A stretch of DNA of 64,000 bases from Thermomicrobiales bacterium (GTDB lineage: Bacteria; Chloroflexota; Chloroflexia; Thermomicrobiales; UBA6265). Numbering within the stretch: the first letter of the stretch is position 1; each line of letters begins with the position of its first letter. Shown here piece by piece: positions 43,493 through 51,520 of this stretch. Below the pieces are notes generated by a model. It made no database searches, was not told the origin of the DNA, and saw only the letters and a program-made list of their open reading frames with translations. The stretch spans positions 325,722-389,721 of the forward strand of contig JAHBVL010000004.1 in the NCBI GenBank assembly GCA_019637585.1, given 5' to 3'. The position numbers and the translations under genes were made by a program.

Positions 43493-44725
43493 GTGGTCCC
43501 GGAGGATGTGGCGCAGGGGGTGCTGGTGGACGTTTCCGACAACGCATCGAAGGCCCGAACGAGGGGTTTCGCGACGACCGCCGTCCACGCGGGCGAGCGT
43601 CCTCACCGGCGACCCATCGTCCCGACGGCAACCCCGATCTTCCCGGCGACGTCTTATCTCTACGACGATATCGCCGCGCTCGATGCGGTGCTCGGAAGTG
43701 AAGAAGAGGGGTTTGCGTACTCTCGCTATGGCAATCCGACCACCCAGGCGCTCGAATCGGCGATCGCCGCGCTGGAGGGAACCGAAAGCGCCGTCGCGTT
43801 CGCATCGGGTATGGCTGCCCTGCACGCCGCCATTCTTCTCGACGTCAAATCCGGTTCGAAAGTGGTGGCATCGCGGAATCTCTACGGCGCGACCGCTCAG
43901 CTGCTGACCACCGTTTTCGCGTCACTGGGAGTCGAAACGGTTTTCGCCGATCTCTCCGATATCGAAGGGCTGGCGCAGACGCTCGAATCAGTCCGGCCGA
44001 GAGTCGTGCTCTGCGAAACGATTTCCAACCCCTTGCTGCGCGTCGTCGACCTGCCGGCCATTGTCGACATGGCGCATGCCGTCCGGGCCAAAGTGATCTG
44101 CGACAACACCTTCGCCACACCCGCGCTCGTCCAACCGGCGGCATTCGGTGTCGACACCGTCGTTCATTCCACGACCAAGTATCTCGGCGGTCATGGCGAT
44201 GTCACCGGCGGCGCAGTCTGCACCAACGCGGAACGAGGCTACGAGTTGAATGAGCTGACCAAGCTCGTTGGTGGCGTGCCTGGTCCCTTCGAATCGTGGC
44301 TCACGTTGCGAGGGGTGAAGACATTGCCGCTGCGCATCCGGCAGCAAAGCGAGAACGCCGAAACGGTTGCCCGGTTCTTGCAGACGCATCCCCGCGTCGA
44401 GCGGGTCTACTGGCCAGGGTTTCAGCCAGGCGTTCCTGAGCGTGTGTTCAGCTCGCCGCTGCGAGGCGGGATGGTGGCTCTCGAAATCCGCGATGCCGGC
44501 CGCGAGGAGGTTTTCCGATTTCTGGAGCGCCTCGAGGTCTTTCTGCCGGGTACGACTCTGGGTGATGTCTACAGCCTGGCGCTCTATCCCGTCATCTCCT
44601 CTCACCGGGGGATGGACGACGAAGACCTGGCGGCAGCGGGGATCTCCCGGAGTCTGGTGCGGTTGTCGATGGGTATCGAGGATTCGGCCGATCTTGTCGC
44701 CGATCTCGATCAGGCGCTGGCGTGA
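43493..44725 (+). CDS. PLP-dependent Cys/Met metabolism enzyme (cystathionine gamma-synthase / O-acetylhomoserine sulfhydrylase family)
   Basis: 410 aa with GTG 43493; the exact start is uncertain since weak sites also precede GTGs at 43520-43528. Family motifs are FATTAVHAGERPHRRPIVP, YSRYGNPTTQALESAIAALE, AFASGMAALHAAIL, CETISNPLLRVVDLPAI, VICDNTFATPALVQPAAFG, and the PLP lysine in VVHSTTKYLGGHGDVTGG. The last third has LRIRQQSENAETVARFLQTH and VRLSMGIEDSADLVADLDQA. It could make cystathionine or homocysteine, or be a methionine gamma-lyase; these are hard to separate by eye. A TATACT -10-like box lies at 43464-43469. Its stop overlaps the GTG of the DUF4260 gene (GTGA). Confidence 0.9.
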   Translation: MVPEDVAQGVLVDVSDNASKARTRGFATTAVHAGERPHRRPIVPTATPIFPATSYLYDDIAALDAVLGSEEEGFAYSRYGNPTTQALESAIAALEGTESAVAFASGMAALHAAILLDVKSGSKVVASRNLYGATAQLLTTVFASLGVETVFADLSDIEGLAQTLESVRPRVVLCETISNPLLRVVDLPAIVDMAHAVRAKVICDNTFATPALVQPAAFGVDTVVHSTTKYLGGHGDVTGGAVCTNAERGYELNELTKLVGGVPGPFESWLTLRGVKTLPLRIRQQSENAETVARFLQTHPRVERVYWPGFQPGVPERVFSSPLRGGMVALEIRDAGREEVFRFLERLEVFLPGTTLGDVYSLALYPVISSHRGMDDEDLAAAGISRSLVRLSMGIEDSADLVADLDQALA

Positions 44726-45114
44726 ACAGCATTCGCTGGTTCAGAAGCAATTCGCGTCTGGTCTGGGCGGTCGTCGCGCTTGTGGCGATACCGGCGACAT
44801 TCCTCCTGGCCAAAGAGCGGGGCGACGGCTGGATCGCCATTCTCTTCGCCATCATGCCCGACATCGGACTCGTCTACGGATTTTCATCGTCGCTGGCCAA
44901 GGGCCAGCTCCATCCCCGCGCAGTGCCGCTCTACAACGCACTCCACAGTGTCGGTGGCCCAGTGATCGCTCTGCTCGTCGGGCTCTCGGGTCCCGCACCC
45001 GGCTGGATACTCGTGGCCGGGCTCGCCTGGCTCTCGCATGTCGCGTTCGATCGCGCCATCGGGTATGGGCTGCGAGACAGGAATGGGTATGTTCGGGGGC
45101 GAAGCGCCCAGTAG
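44722..45114 (+). CDS. DUF4260 family membrane protein
   Basis: 130 aa, GTG start overlapping the previous stop by four bases. About four hydrophobic helices are seen (LVWAVVALVAIPATFLLA; IAILFAIMPDIGLVYGF). PLYNALHSVGGPVIALLVG and LAWLSHVAFDRAIGYGL, with a conserved His and the DRxxGYGL ending, are the DUF4260 signature. Function unknown. The 4-bp overlap shows it is translated together with the PLP enzyme. Confidence 0.85.
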   Translation: MNSIRWFRSNSRLVWAVVALVAIPATFLLAKERGDGWIAILFAIMPDIGLVYGFSSSLAKGQLHPRAVPLYNALHSVGGPVIALLVGLSGPAPGWILVAGLAWLSHVAFDRAIGYGLRDRNGYVRGRSAQ

Positions 45115-45127
45115 GGTGATTCGCGGT

Positions 45128-45670
45128 TCAGTCTTCGAAGACGTCCGACAGGGAAAACGAGAAACCTGGAAGCGTGTCGGGGTCCGTGACCACTTCCCCT
45201 TCGCCGAAGACCCGTGGAGCGATCTCGGGCGCGTGGATGACGATCTGGCGCTGCCTGGGATAGACGACCCACACGCTCCTGACCCCGCCTCGCAGGAACA
45301 GCGCGACCTTCCGCTCGATCTCCCCCGGAGAGTTGCCGGGCGAGACCACTTCGATGGCGATGTCGGGAGGAATGGTCATGAACGCCGAATCCTCCAGCGG
45401 CAGGCGCTCGGCGCTGACGAACGCGATATCCGGGGCGAGGACGGTGTCTGGGTCACGTTGCAGGAGGACCATCGGATCTCCGACAAACAGATCGCCGAGC
45501 TTCTCCCGGCGGATATGGATTCCCAACAGCATCGCGAGAATTCCCACGACCTTCGCATGACTCGGCCTCGGTGACATCACTTCGTGCAGCTCCCCCTCGA
45601 CCAACTCGAAGCTCGAGTCCCGTTCCATCTGCAGCAGGTCTTCGGCTCTTCGTAACTGTGTGCTGACCAT
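45128..45670 (-). CDS. Uma2/DUF820 family putative restriction-endonuclease-fold protein
   Basis: 180 aa from ATG 45670 (GGAG six bases upstream). FELVEGELHEVMSPRPSHAK, VLAPDIAFVSAERLP and IAIEVVSPGNSPGEIERKVA (the PD..EVVSPxxxxxxxxxK core), then YLRGG-like FLRGGVRSVWVVYPRQRQI, are the Uma2 pattern. The fold is PD-(D/E)xK; the family is abundant in Chloroflexi and cyanobacteria with no settled role. It lies between two plus-strand genes and stands alone. Confidence 0.88.
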   Translation of the reverse strand: MVSTQLRRAEDLLQMERDSSFELVEGELHEVMSPRPSHAKVVGILAMLLGIHIRREKLGDLFVGDPMVLLQRDPDTVLAPDIAFVSAERLPLEDSAFMTIPPDIAIEVVSPGNSPGEIERKVALFLRGGVRSVWVVYPRQRQIVIHAPEIAPRVFGEGEVVTDPDTLPGFSFSLSDVFED

Positions 45671-45833
45671 TGGAGTGCTCCGCCGAACGACGTGTGATCG
45701 CTGATACGCCCAGTGTGTCACGTCGGCGTGCCTGCCGCCACCTTGCCTCAGCAACGCTGATCCACTATCTTGACCGATAACTACGGAATTGCGGTTCCAA
45801 GCTCACCCCGGGACCGCGTGGAGACGATACCCA

Positions 45834-47012
45834 ATGGCAACCAACTACCGAGACCTTCTCGACAAAACCCGATCTGAGATCGTCAATATCGACAACGACC
45901 AGGCCGAACGACTCCGCCGCGAAGGGGTCCCGTTCATCGACGTGCGCGAACAGGACGAGGTCGAGCAGGGGATGATCGACGGCGCGACCTACATTCCTCG
46001 CAGCTTTCTCGAATCGCGCATCGAGAATGTCGCCCCGGACAAGGATGCCCCGGTGGTGGTCTATTGCGCGGGCGGGGCGCGCTCGGCCTTCGCCATCAAG
46101 GCGCTCGAAGCGCTTGGTTATTCAAACGCGCTCAACCTTTCCGGCGGCTTCAATTCATGGAAGATCTCGGATCTGCCATGGAGGGTGCCGCAGAGCTTCA
46201 CGCCCGAACAGCGACGCCGGTACAGCCGCCATTTTCTCCTCCCCGAAGTGGGGGAAGCAGGACAGCGCAAGCTCCTCGACACGAAAGTGCTGATGATCGG
46301 AGCGGGTGGTCTCGGCTCGCCGGCGACGCTCTATCTGGCCGCGGCGGGTATCGGCACGATCGGACTGGTCGATGACGATCTCGTCGATGACTCGAACATG
46401 CAGCGGCAGGTCGCACACACCACCGACCGGATCGGAATGCCAAAGGTCGAATCAGCCAGGATCGCCATCGAGTCGATCAACCCGGATGTGGTGGTGAACA
46501 CCTACCAGACCCGGCTTTCGAAGGAAAACGTGCTGGACATCTTTGCCGGCTACGACATCATCTTCGACGGCACGGACAATTTCGCCAGCCGCTATCTGAT
46601 CAATGACGCCTGCGTGCTGCTGGACAAGCCGAACATCCATGGCAGCATCTTCCGGTTCGAGGGTCAGGCAACGGTTTTCCATCCGCCGGCCGGTCCCTGC
46701 TACCGCTGTCTCTTCCCCGATCCGCCGCCGCCGGAACTGGCGCCCAACTGCGCCGAAGCGGGCGTTCTTGGCGTTCTTCCCGGCACGATCGGACTCATCC
46801 AGGCCACGGAAACGATCAAGATCGCGCTGGGCATCGGCGAGTCGCTGGTCGGGCGGCTTCTGGCCTACGATGCGCTCTACCAGGAGTTCCGCGAGCTCAA
46901 ACTCGACCGCGATCCTGCCTGTCCGATGTGCGGCGACAACCGAATCACGTCGCTCGACGACATCGAGTACACGGACGTCGGGTGCCTGATTCCGGCTTTT
47001 GCTGCCGATTAG
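45834..47012 (+). CDS. Rhodanese-ThiF/MoeB fusion: sulfur-carrier adenylyltransferase/sulfurtransferase
   Basis: 392 aa from ATG 45834 (GGAG about nine bases upstream). Residues about 10-115 are a rhodanese domain with the active Cys in VVVYCAGGARSAFA. Residues about 125-390 are an E1-like adenylyltransferase: VLMIGAGGLGSPATLYLAAA (ATP loop), DDSNMQRQVAHTTDRIG, IFDGTDNFASRYLINDAC and two zinc CxxC pairs, CYRCLFP and CPMCGDN. MoeZ/MOCS3 proteins carry the rhodanese at the C-terminus; here it is N-terminal. Such enzymes adenylate a ThiS/MoaD-like C-terminal Gly and hand it sulfur as a thiocarboxylate. The CysO-like carrier at 53269 is a likely client. Confidence 0.9.
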   Translation: MATNYRDLLDKTRSEIVNIDNDQAERLRREGVPFIDVREQDEVEQGMIDGATYIPRSFLESRIENVAPDKDAPVVVYCAGGARSAFAIKALEALGYSNALNLSGGFNSWKISDLPWRVPQSFTPEQRRRYSRHFLLPEVGEAGQRKLLDTKVLMIGAGGLGSPATLYLAAAGIGTIGLVDDDLVDDSNMQRQVAHTTDRIGMPKVESARIAIESINPDVVVNTYQTRLSKENVLDIFAGYDIIFDGTDNFASRYLINDACVLLDKPNIHGSIFRFEGQATVFHPPAGPCYRCLFPDPPPPELAPNCAEAGVLGVLPGTIGLIQATETIKIALGIGESLVGRLLAYDALYQEFRELKLDRDPACPMCGDNRITSLDDIEYTDVGCLIPAFAAD

Positions 47013-47055
47013 CCAGGCAAAGACCAATCGAACCTGGCGAGCCATCGGGACCATC

Positions 47056-47153
47056 GTAGCGGTGCCCGGCGTGCGCCCTTTTCGCGGAGTCGGCGATCGT
47101 TCGATCGGATGGACACCGTGTGCCTGAGGAGGGCGCACGCCGTGCGCCCCTAC
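47056..47153. repeat. Imperfect inverted repeat (GTAG..GGCGTGCGCCC)
   Basis: The 23-bp arm at 47056-47078 ends GGCGTGCGCCC, and 47131-47153 is its reverse complement with three mismatches. It lies in the 226-bp gap between the convergent ThiF fusion and the EF-hand lipoprotein gene. Probably a member of the genome's intergenic palindrome families. Confidence 0.7.
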
Positions 47154-47238
47154 GGTCACGCGCCGTCAACTTGCTGTGCGTGTGCCGGTAATGCCCGCAG
47201 GTTCGTGCTCGGGAATGGGCACGGCGGAACCCCCGACC

Positions 47239-47961
47239 TCATTCCTGTTCATCCCAGGTGATGCCACTGCAATTCGTCTTTGCCCACTGCTGCAGCGGCG
47301 CCGGATCACCGAGTTCGGCCTTGTTGTAGATATCGCCGATGAACCGGATTCCCTCCGGATCATCTGTCCGGATCGACGCCAGCATCGTCCTCAGACGGGC
47401 AAGAGCATCATCGATTGTCGTCTGATCGCCCTCCGCCATGGCATCGAGCAGGGTGAACTCCCAGGCGCACATGTTTCTCAAGCGGATCATCGTGTCTTCG
47501 CCGCCGACCTCGAAAAGCGAGTCGGGATAGTCGTAAAGCCACGCGGTAATCGACTCGATGGTCTGGTAGTAGTTCGGGGGCCACTCGTAGTTGGGGTAGT
47601 TCGCTTCCAGCGCCAGCACGACCTCATCGAGGGTGAACATGCCGTCGTGGTCGCTGTCGAAACTCGACGTGATGGTTGGCAAGGGAGTCGACGACGGCCC
47701 GGGCGTCGGTGTGTTCTTGGCAAATGTCTCGCCACCCCCTTCGACCGCCACCTGCGTTGGCGCAGGTGATCGAGTCGCTTCCGCCGCTCCAGGCGACGAG
47801 GTTGCGGCGACCGGACTCTCGTTCGAGGTGGATGCTGGTGACTCCGTCGCTGCCGTTGATGTGGGTGTGGGATCCGATGATCCGCCTCCGCACGCGCTCA
47901 GCACCAGCACAATCGAACAAACGAAGACAAAGACCGCCCGCTGCGTTGTAGCCGACAACAC
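47239..47961 (-). CDS. Lipoprotein with EF-hand-like calcium site
   Basis: 240 aa, GTG start with AAGGAG just upstream. The lipobox VLVLSAC gives a lipid-anchored Cys at about residue 24, followed by a Ser/Thr/Pro linker of some 70 residues. SSFDSDHDGMFTLDEVVLAL is an EF-hand loop with Asp at positions 1, 3 and 5 and Glu at 12. The C-terminal 130 residues are helical and contain two Cys (RNMCAWEF, KTNCSGI). Function unknown. It lies 36 bp after the cupredoxin anti-sigma-like gene on the same strand and probably belongs to that operon. Confidence 0.8.
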   Translation of the reverse strand: MLSATTQRAVFVFVCSIVLVLSACGGGSSDPTPTSTAATESPASTSNESPVAATSSPGAAEATRSPAPTQVAVEGGGETFAKNTPTPGPSSTPLPTITSSFDSDHDGMFTLDEVVLALEANYPNYEWPPNYYQTIESITAWLYDYPDSLFEVGGEDTMIRLRNMCAWEFTLLDAMAEGDQTTIDDALARLRTMLASIRTDDPEGIRFIGDIYNKAELGDPAPLQQWAKTNCSGITWDEQE

Positions 47962-47997
47962 ATTTCTCCTTGCTATGCACCTGATGCTCAGACTGTG

Positions 47998-49107
47998 TCA
48001 GGTCGCGATCAAGACCCCGGCCATTCCCGCCTCCCGGTGTCCGGCGATCGCGCAGTAGAAGTCCCACTCACCCGCGTCCGGCGGAGCGATGGAGATGTAC
48101 CGGGTTTCGCCGGGCGGCACATCGACTGAGATGCCCAGATCGGGAATGGTCAGGTTATGGTTCGCGTCCCCGATGTTGACGAGCTCCACCACTGACGTCA
48201 CCAGCGCTGGCAGCTCGATAGAGCCCGGGTCGAAAAAGATGTCACTGAGGAAGATGGTGGCATCGCTCTCCTCCTGGAAGAGGGATGGAGCCGCCAGACC
48301 CTCAACTGCGGTGAGCTGGAGTTCCATGCCCGCTTCACGGTGGCCCGGAATGTCGCAGTAGGCCCGGTAACTGCCCGGCTCCAGCGTGATCTGGACGTTC
48401 ACGTGCTCCCCCGGGGCCACGTTGACTGAATCGATCACGCCGTCGATCGCAAAGCTGTGCGGAGCCGCTCCCTCATTCACCAGCTGAATCTGCAGCGGCA
48501 CATTTGCCGGAACCTCGAGCGCTGCGGGTTCGTAATAGATGTCTTTCAGCGCGATCGTGTAGTTGTAGGTGGGTTCGAAGACTCCCTGCGCTGTCACGGT
48601 GGGAACGACGACCGGTGTTTCAGTGGGCGCGAGAATCGCGGTTGCTGTTGGCGATATCAACAGTTGCGCGCCGTCGGTGGTGGGCAGTCCAGCCGGAACA
48701 ATAGTGGTAACCCCATCCTTCGATCCGAATGGCCCTCGCTCGCTGGTCGCCATGTACGCCACGATTCCGGCGATTGTCAGTAGCAACGCCGCCGCCATCA
48801 TGATCCAGCGAGGAATCCGGCGTTCGGTCAGGTCTACTGGCGCCGGGAGGGCCGGTATGGGGACCACTTCGCCGTTATCCACGCCGCCATTCGGAAAGAG
48901 CACGCGGGTTCGAAGCCGGGATAGCGCCTCGGCATCCTGTTGCGGTGCTGCCGAGTGCACCAGCGCTGCCAGCCGGAAGAGCTCCTCCTCACTGGGGTCG
49001 AGATCGCTGGGCATGGCTGCCGGAGAGGAGCCAAAGAGCTGATCGAGATAGCGGTCGAGCTGGTCGGCACGATCGTGATCGGAGTGGTGCGATGAGGTCA
49101 TGGACAT
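47998..49107 (-). CDS. Anti-sigma-like membrane protein with two cupredoxin domains
   Basis: 369 aa. Residues 1-85 are cytoplasmic, acidic and helical (DRADQLDRYLDQLFGS; SRLRTRVLFPNG), in the place of an anti-sigma domain, though no zinc-binding HxxxCxxC motif is seen. One membrane helix follows (WIMMAAALLLTIAGIVAYM), then a Thr/Pro linker. Two cupredoxin folds form the outer part, at about 180-270 and 280-369. Each has type-1-copper ligands: His in APHSFAID with Cys-His-Met in YCDIPGHREAGM, and ANHNLTIPD with FYCAIAGHREAGM. The gene overlaps the ECF sigma factor gene by 10 bp. A copper- or redox-sensing anti-sigma factor is the natural inference. Confidence 0.83.
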   Translation of the reverse strand: MSMTSSHHSDHDRADQLDRYLDQLFGSSPAAMPSDLDPSEEELFRLAALVHSAAPQQDAEALSRLRTRVLFPNGGVDNGEVVPIPALPAPVDLTERRIPRWIMMAAALLLTIAGIVAYMATSERGPFGSKDGVTTIVPAGLPTTDGAQLLISPTATAILAPTETPVVVPTVTAQGVFEPTYNYTIALKDIYYEPAALEVPANVPLQIQLVNEGAAPHSFAIDGVIDSVNVAPGEHVNVQITLEPGSYRAYCDIPGHREAGMELQLTAVEGLAAPSLFQEESDATIFLSDIFFDPGSIELPALVTSVVELVNIGDANHNLTIPDLGISVDVPPGETRYISIAPPDAGEWDFYCAIAGHREAGMAGVLIAT

Positions 49108-49673
49108 CCCCGTCCCTCTGCGCCCTCGGCATGGATGAACGCGTCATCTGGCGGCGCCAGCAAGCCTCGCAGCGACTGCATCGCCCGGTACTGGAGCATC
49201 TTGACGGCAGCGTGACTGCGGCCCGTGGCGTCGGCGATTTCCGGCCCATTGAGACCCGCCAGGCGGAGCTCCATCACGTCGCGCTGCTCGTCGGTCAGCT
49301 GCCCGATCGCCGCCCGCACCGCACGCTGGATGTCGCGCTGTTCGGCGATCTCGTGCGGCTGGGCCGACCGGTCGGGGAGGGCGAAGGCGTCGTCGATCGG
49401 CAACGGAGCGGGCCGGCTGCTCTTCGTCCGATAGTGATTGGCCACCACATTGTGGGCGATGGTGAAGAGCCAGGCTCTCGCCGTGGCCGGATCATCGGGT
49501 GGCCAGGCGGCGAAGGCGCGTGTGAACACCGTTGCCGCGACATCCTCGGCTTCGTGCGGGTTGCTGACGCGCACCCGGCAGTAGCGGAGGAGGGCCGCAG
49601 CGTGCGTTTCATAGAACGCCACGAACGATGGCGCCATGGCCGCTGGAACTGGCGCAGTCTTGCGAAGCTTCAT
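49098..49673 (-). CDS. ECF-family RNA polymerase sigma factor
   Basis: About 191 aa from ATG 49673; an ATG 12 codons later is also possible and neither has a good ribosome-binding site. Region 2 is FVAFYETHAAALLRYCRVRV with DVAATVFTRAFAAW and ARAWLFTIAHNVVANHYR. Region 4 is LTDEQRDVMELRLAGLNGPE with IADATGRSHAAVKMLQYRAM. It directs RNA polymerase to a dedicated promoter set, usually when freed from its anti-sigma partner, here the overlapping downstream gene. No ECF-type promoter could be identified by eye upstream. Confidence 0.92.
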   Translation of the reverse strand: MKLRKTAPVPAAMAPSFVAFYETHAAALLRYCRVRVSNPHEAEDVAATVFTRAFAAWPPDDPATARAWLFTIAHNVVANHYRTKSSRPAPLPIDDAFALPDRSAQPHEIAEQRDIQRAVRAAIGQLTDEQRDVMELRLAGLNGPEIADATGRSHAAVKMLQYRAMQSLRGLLAPPDDAFIHAEGAEGRGCP

Positions 49674-50073
49674 CGGTTGAGTATCGGCGTTGACTGATCG
49701 GGCATAGTCCCTCAGCAAACCCCCGGAAAGCGCCGCCACATTCGGTCCTCCACGCCGCCGCATCCACGCGAAGCGTCACCGGGGAAGACACAACCTCAAC
49801 CACAAAGGTAACGGGAGAAGCCGTTTGTTTCGTTCAAACTGCTGGTGATCATGCCGCAGCCGGCGCCGGAAGTTCGCGTAGCCTCGCCATTTATGGCGCT
49901 TTTACCGACATGGAAGAACCCATCTTTTTGGGGAACGGCTCATGGCGGAGCCGAATCTGGAGGGCGCCTTTCTCGCCCTCGAACGACGTGTACGTCGTTA
50001 CTCCCAGCCCGCTTCACGTGTCTTGTTTCGCCGGAGATCATCGACCCGCGCGAGGACTTGGGATGACGCGACA
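49674..50073. other. Divergent gap between the sigma-factor operon and the exporter operon
   Basis: Contains the promoters of both operons but no consensus boxes stand out. A small hairpin (CGCCAT with ATGGCG, 49885-49898, followed by CTTTT) is present. An open frame from 49942 joins the exporter gene but is probably untranslated leader. Confidence 0.5.
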
Positions 50074-50811
50074 ATGACGAATCGAACCGGATGGATACCC
50101 CAGTTGCTCGTATTCGCGCTCCTGCTGCTCCTCGCGTCGGGCGTTTCCTGGTTCGTCGCCTCGTCTGTGGCCGGCGACGATTCCGCTGAGGATCTCACCG
50201 CTCCGTTGCCGCCGGTGACACTCGATCAGCGCGCCACGGTGTCGCTTTCCGGGGCCACGATCACCCCGGTCGTTTCGGCCAATGCCACCGTCGTGCCCGA
50301 TGGTGAGGGTGGCTGGTGGCTGGAGGCGGTCGCGCCCACCGACGAGCTTGCGTACCGCCTTCTCGATCCGCCGGTCGGGGTCAAAGCGCTGATCAACGGC
50401 GGTCCTTCCGGGTTCGATTGCGACTGGGTTGGTCTGGGGCAGGCCGGGGGCGGTACGGCTGTCGTCGCCGAGTCGGTGCGAGGTATGCCTGCCGAAACGA
50501 CTGGCGTCACCATGCGCTGCCAGATTCCGGAGGATGTGCGCGTTGTCGCTGGCATGCGGGGCCTGATGGTGCTTCGCATGGGCGACCCGGTGGAAACGGA
50601 GGCGCTGCCGGTGACGGCGGTGGTCGGCGATGCTGTGCAGGGGCAGGTCATCGTCGTGCATGGCGACAGCACCACCGAGGTCCGCACCGTCGAGCTCGGC
50701 GTTTCCGATATCTACAACATCGAAATCACCGGTGGCCTCGAGGCAGACGAGCTGGTTCTGCAGAACCCCACGCAATATGACTTCACCCAGGGCATGTCCA
50801 GCGATGGATAG
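50074..50811 (+). CDS. Membrane-anchored periplasmic adaptor-like protein of an ABC exporter
   Basis: 245 aa from ATG 50074. A signal anchor (LLVFALLLLLASGVSWFVA) is followed by an all-beta extracytoplasmic part. The C-terminal third (VVGDAVQGQVIVVHGDSTTE, VELGVSDIYNIEITGGLEAD, ELVLQNP) matches the barrel-and-membrane-proximal end of HlyD/MacA proteins (typical 'V..G..d....EI..GL..Gd.Vv..'), whereas the coiled hairpin and lipoyl halves are reduced or absent. It overlaps the next gene, a MacB-type ATPase, by 8 bp. Together with the permease it forms a MacAB-like exporter or lipoprotein-release system. Confidence 0.78.
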   Translation: MTNRTGWIPQLLVFALLLLLASGVSWFVASSVAGDDSAEDLTAPLPPVTLDQRATVSLSGATITPVVSANATVVPDGEGGWWLEAVAPTDELAYRLLDPPVGVKALINGGPSGFDCDWVGLGQAGGGTAVVAESVRGMPAETTGVTMRCQIPEDVRVVAGMRGLMVLRMGDPVETEALPVTAVVGDAVQGQVIVVHGDSTTEVRTVELGVSDIYNIEITGGLEADELVLQNPTQYDFTQGMSSDG

Positions 50812-51520
50812 CGCTCATCCGACCGCTCTTCTCGAACTCCAGAACGTCACCCGCACTTTCACCCTCCCCTCCGGCGAACGGCTCGACATCCTTCGCGGGG
50901 TCGATCTCACCGTCGAACCGGGTGAGATCGTGGCGATTGTCGGGCGTTCCGGATCGGGCAAGTCGACGCTGCTCAACCAGCTCGGTCTGCTCGACCTGCC
51001 AACCAGCGGCAGTGTCCGCTGCAATGGGGTGGAGACCACCACCATGCGCGACAGCGCGCGCTCCCGTCTGCGAGGCGAATTTCTGGGATTCATCTTCCAG
51101 CAGTTTCACCTGCTCGACCGCCGCACCGCATTGGAGAATGTGGCCGAACCGCTCCTCTATGGTTCCCGGGCCGATACCCGCCACCGTTTCGCCCGGGCAA
51201 GTGCGCTACTTGAGGAGGTCGGACTCGCCGACCGCGCCAGTTCGATGCCTCATCTCCTCAGCGGCGGTGAACAGCAGCGGGTGGCGATCGCCCGGGCGCT
51301 GGTTCGGTCGCCGCGCGTTCTCCTGGCCGATGAACCAACCGGGTCGCTCGACGAAACGACCGGCGAGCGGGTGCTGCAGCTCCTCATCGATCTGGTCGCC
51401 GGTCAGAGAACCGCGCTGATCATCGTCACCCACGATCCGGATATCGCTGCGCGGGCCGATCGCGTGCTCACCCTCTCGGGCGGCATGCTCCAGGCGGCCA
51501 GCGAAAGCGTGGCGGCATGA
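50804..51520 (+). CDS. ABC transporter ATP-binding protein (MacB/LolD type)
   Basis: 238 aa from ATG 50804. Walker A is [20 protein letters not shown], the Q-loop [13 protein letters not shown], the signature [18 protein letters not shown], Walker [17 protein letters not shown] and the switch His [15 protein letters not shown]. The LDxPTSG loop and the [10 protein letters not shown] form are typical of the MacB/LolD/FtsE class, which power mechanotransmission rather than classical transport. Its stop overlaps the permease start (ATGA). Confidence 0.94.
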   Translation: MDSAHPTALLELQNVTRTFTLPSGERLDILRGVDLTVEPGEIVAIVGRSGSGKSTLLNQLGLLDLPTSGSVRCNGVETTTMRDSARSRLRGEFLGFIFQQFHLLDRRTALENVAEPLLYGSRADTRHRFARASALLEEVGLADRASSMPHLLSGGEQQRVAIARALVRSPRVLLADEPTGSLDETTGERVLQLLIDLVAGQRTALIIVTHDPDIAARADRVLTLSGGMLQAASESVAA

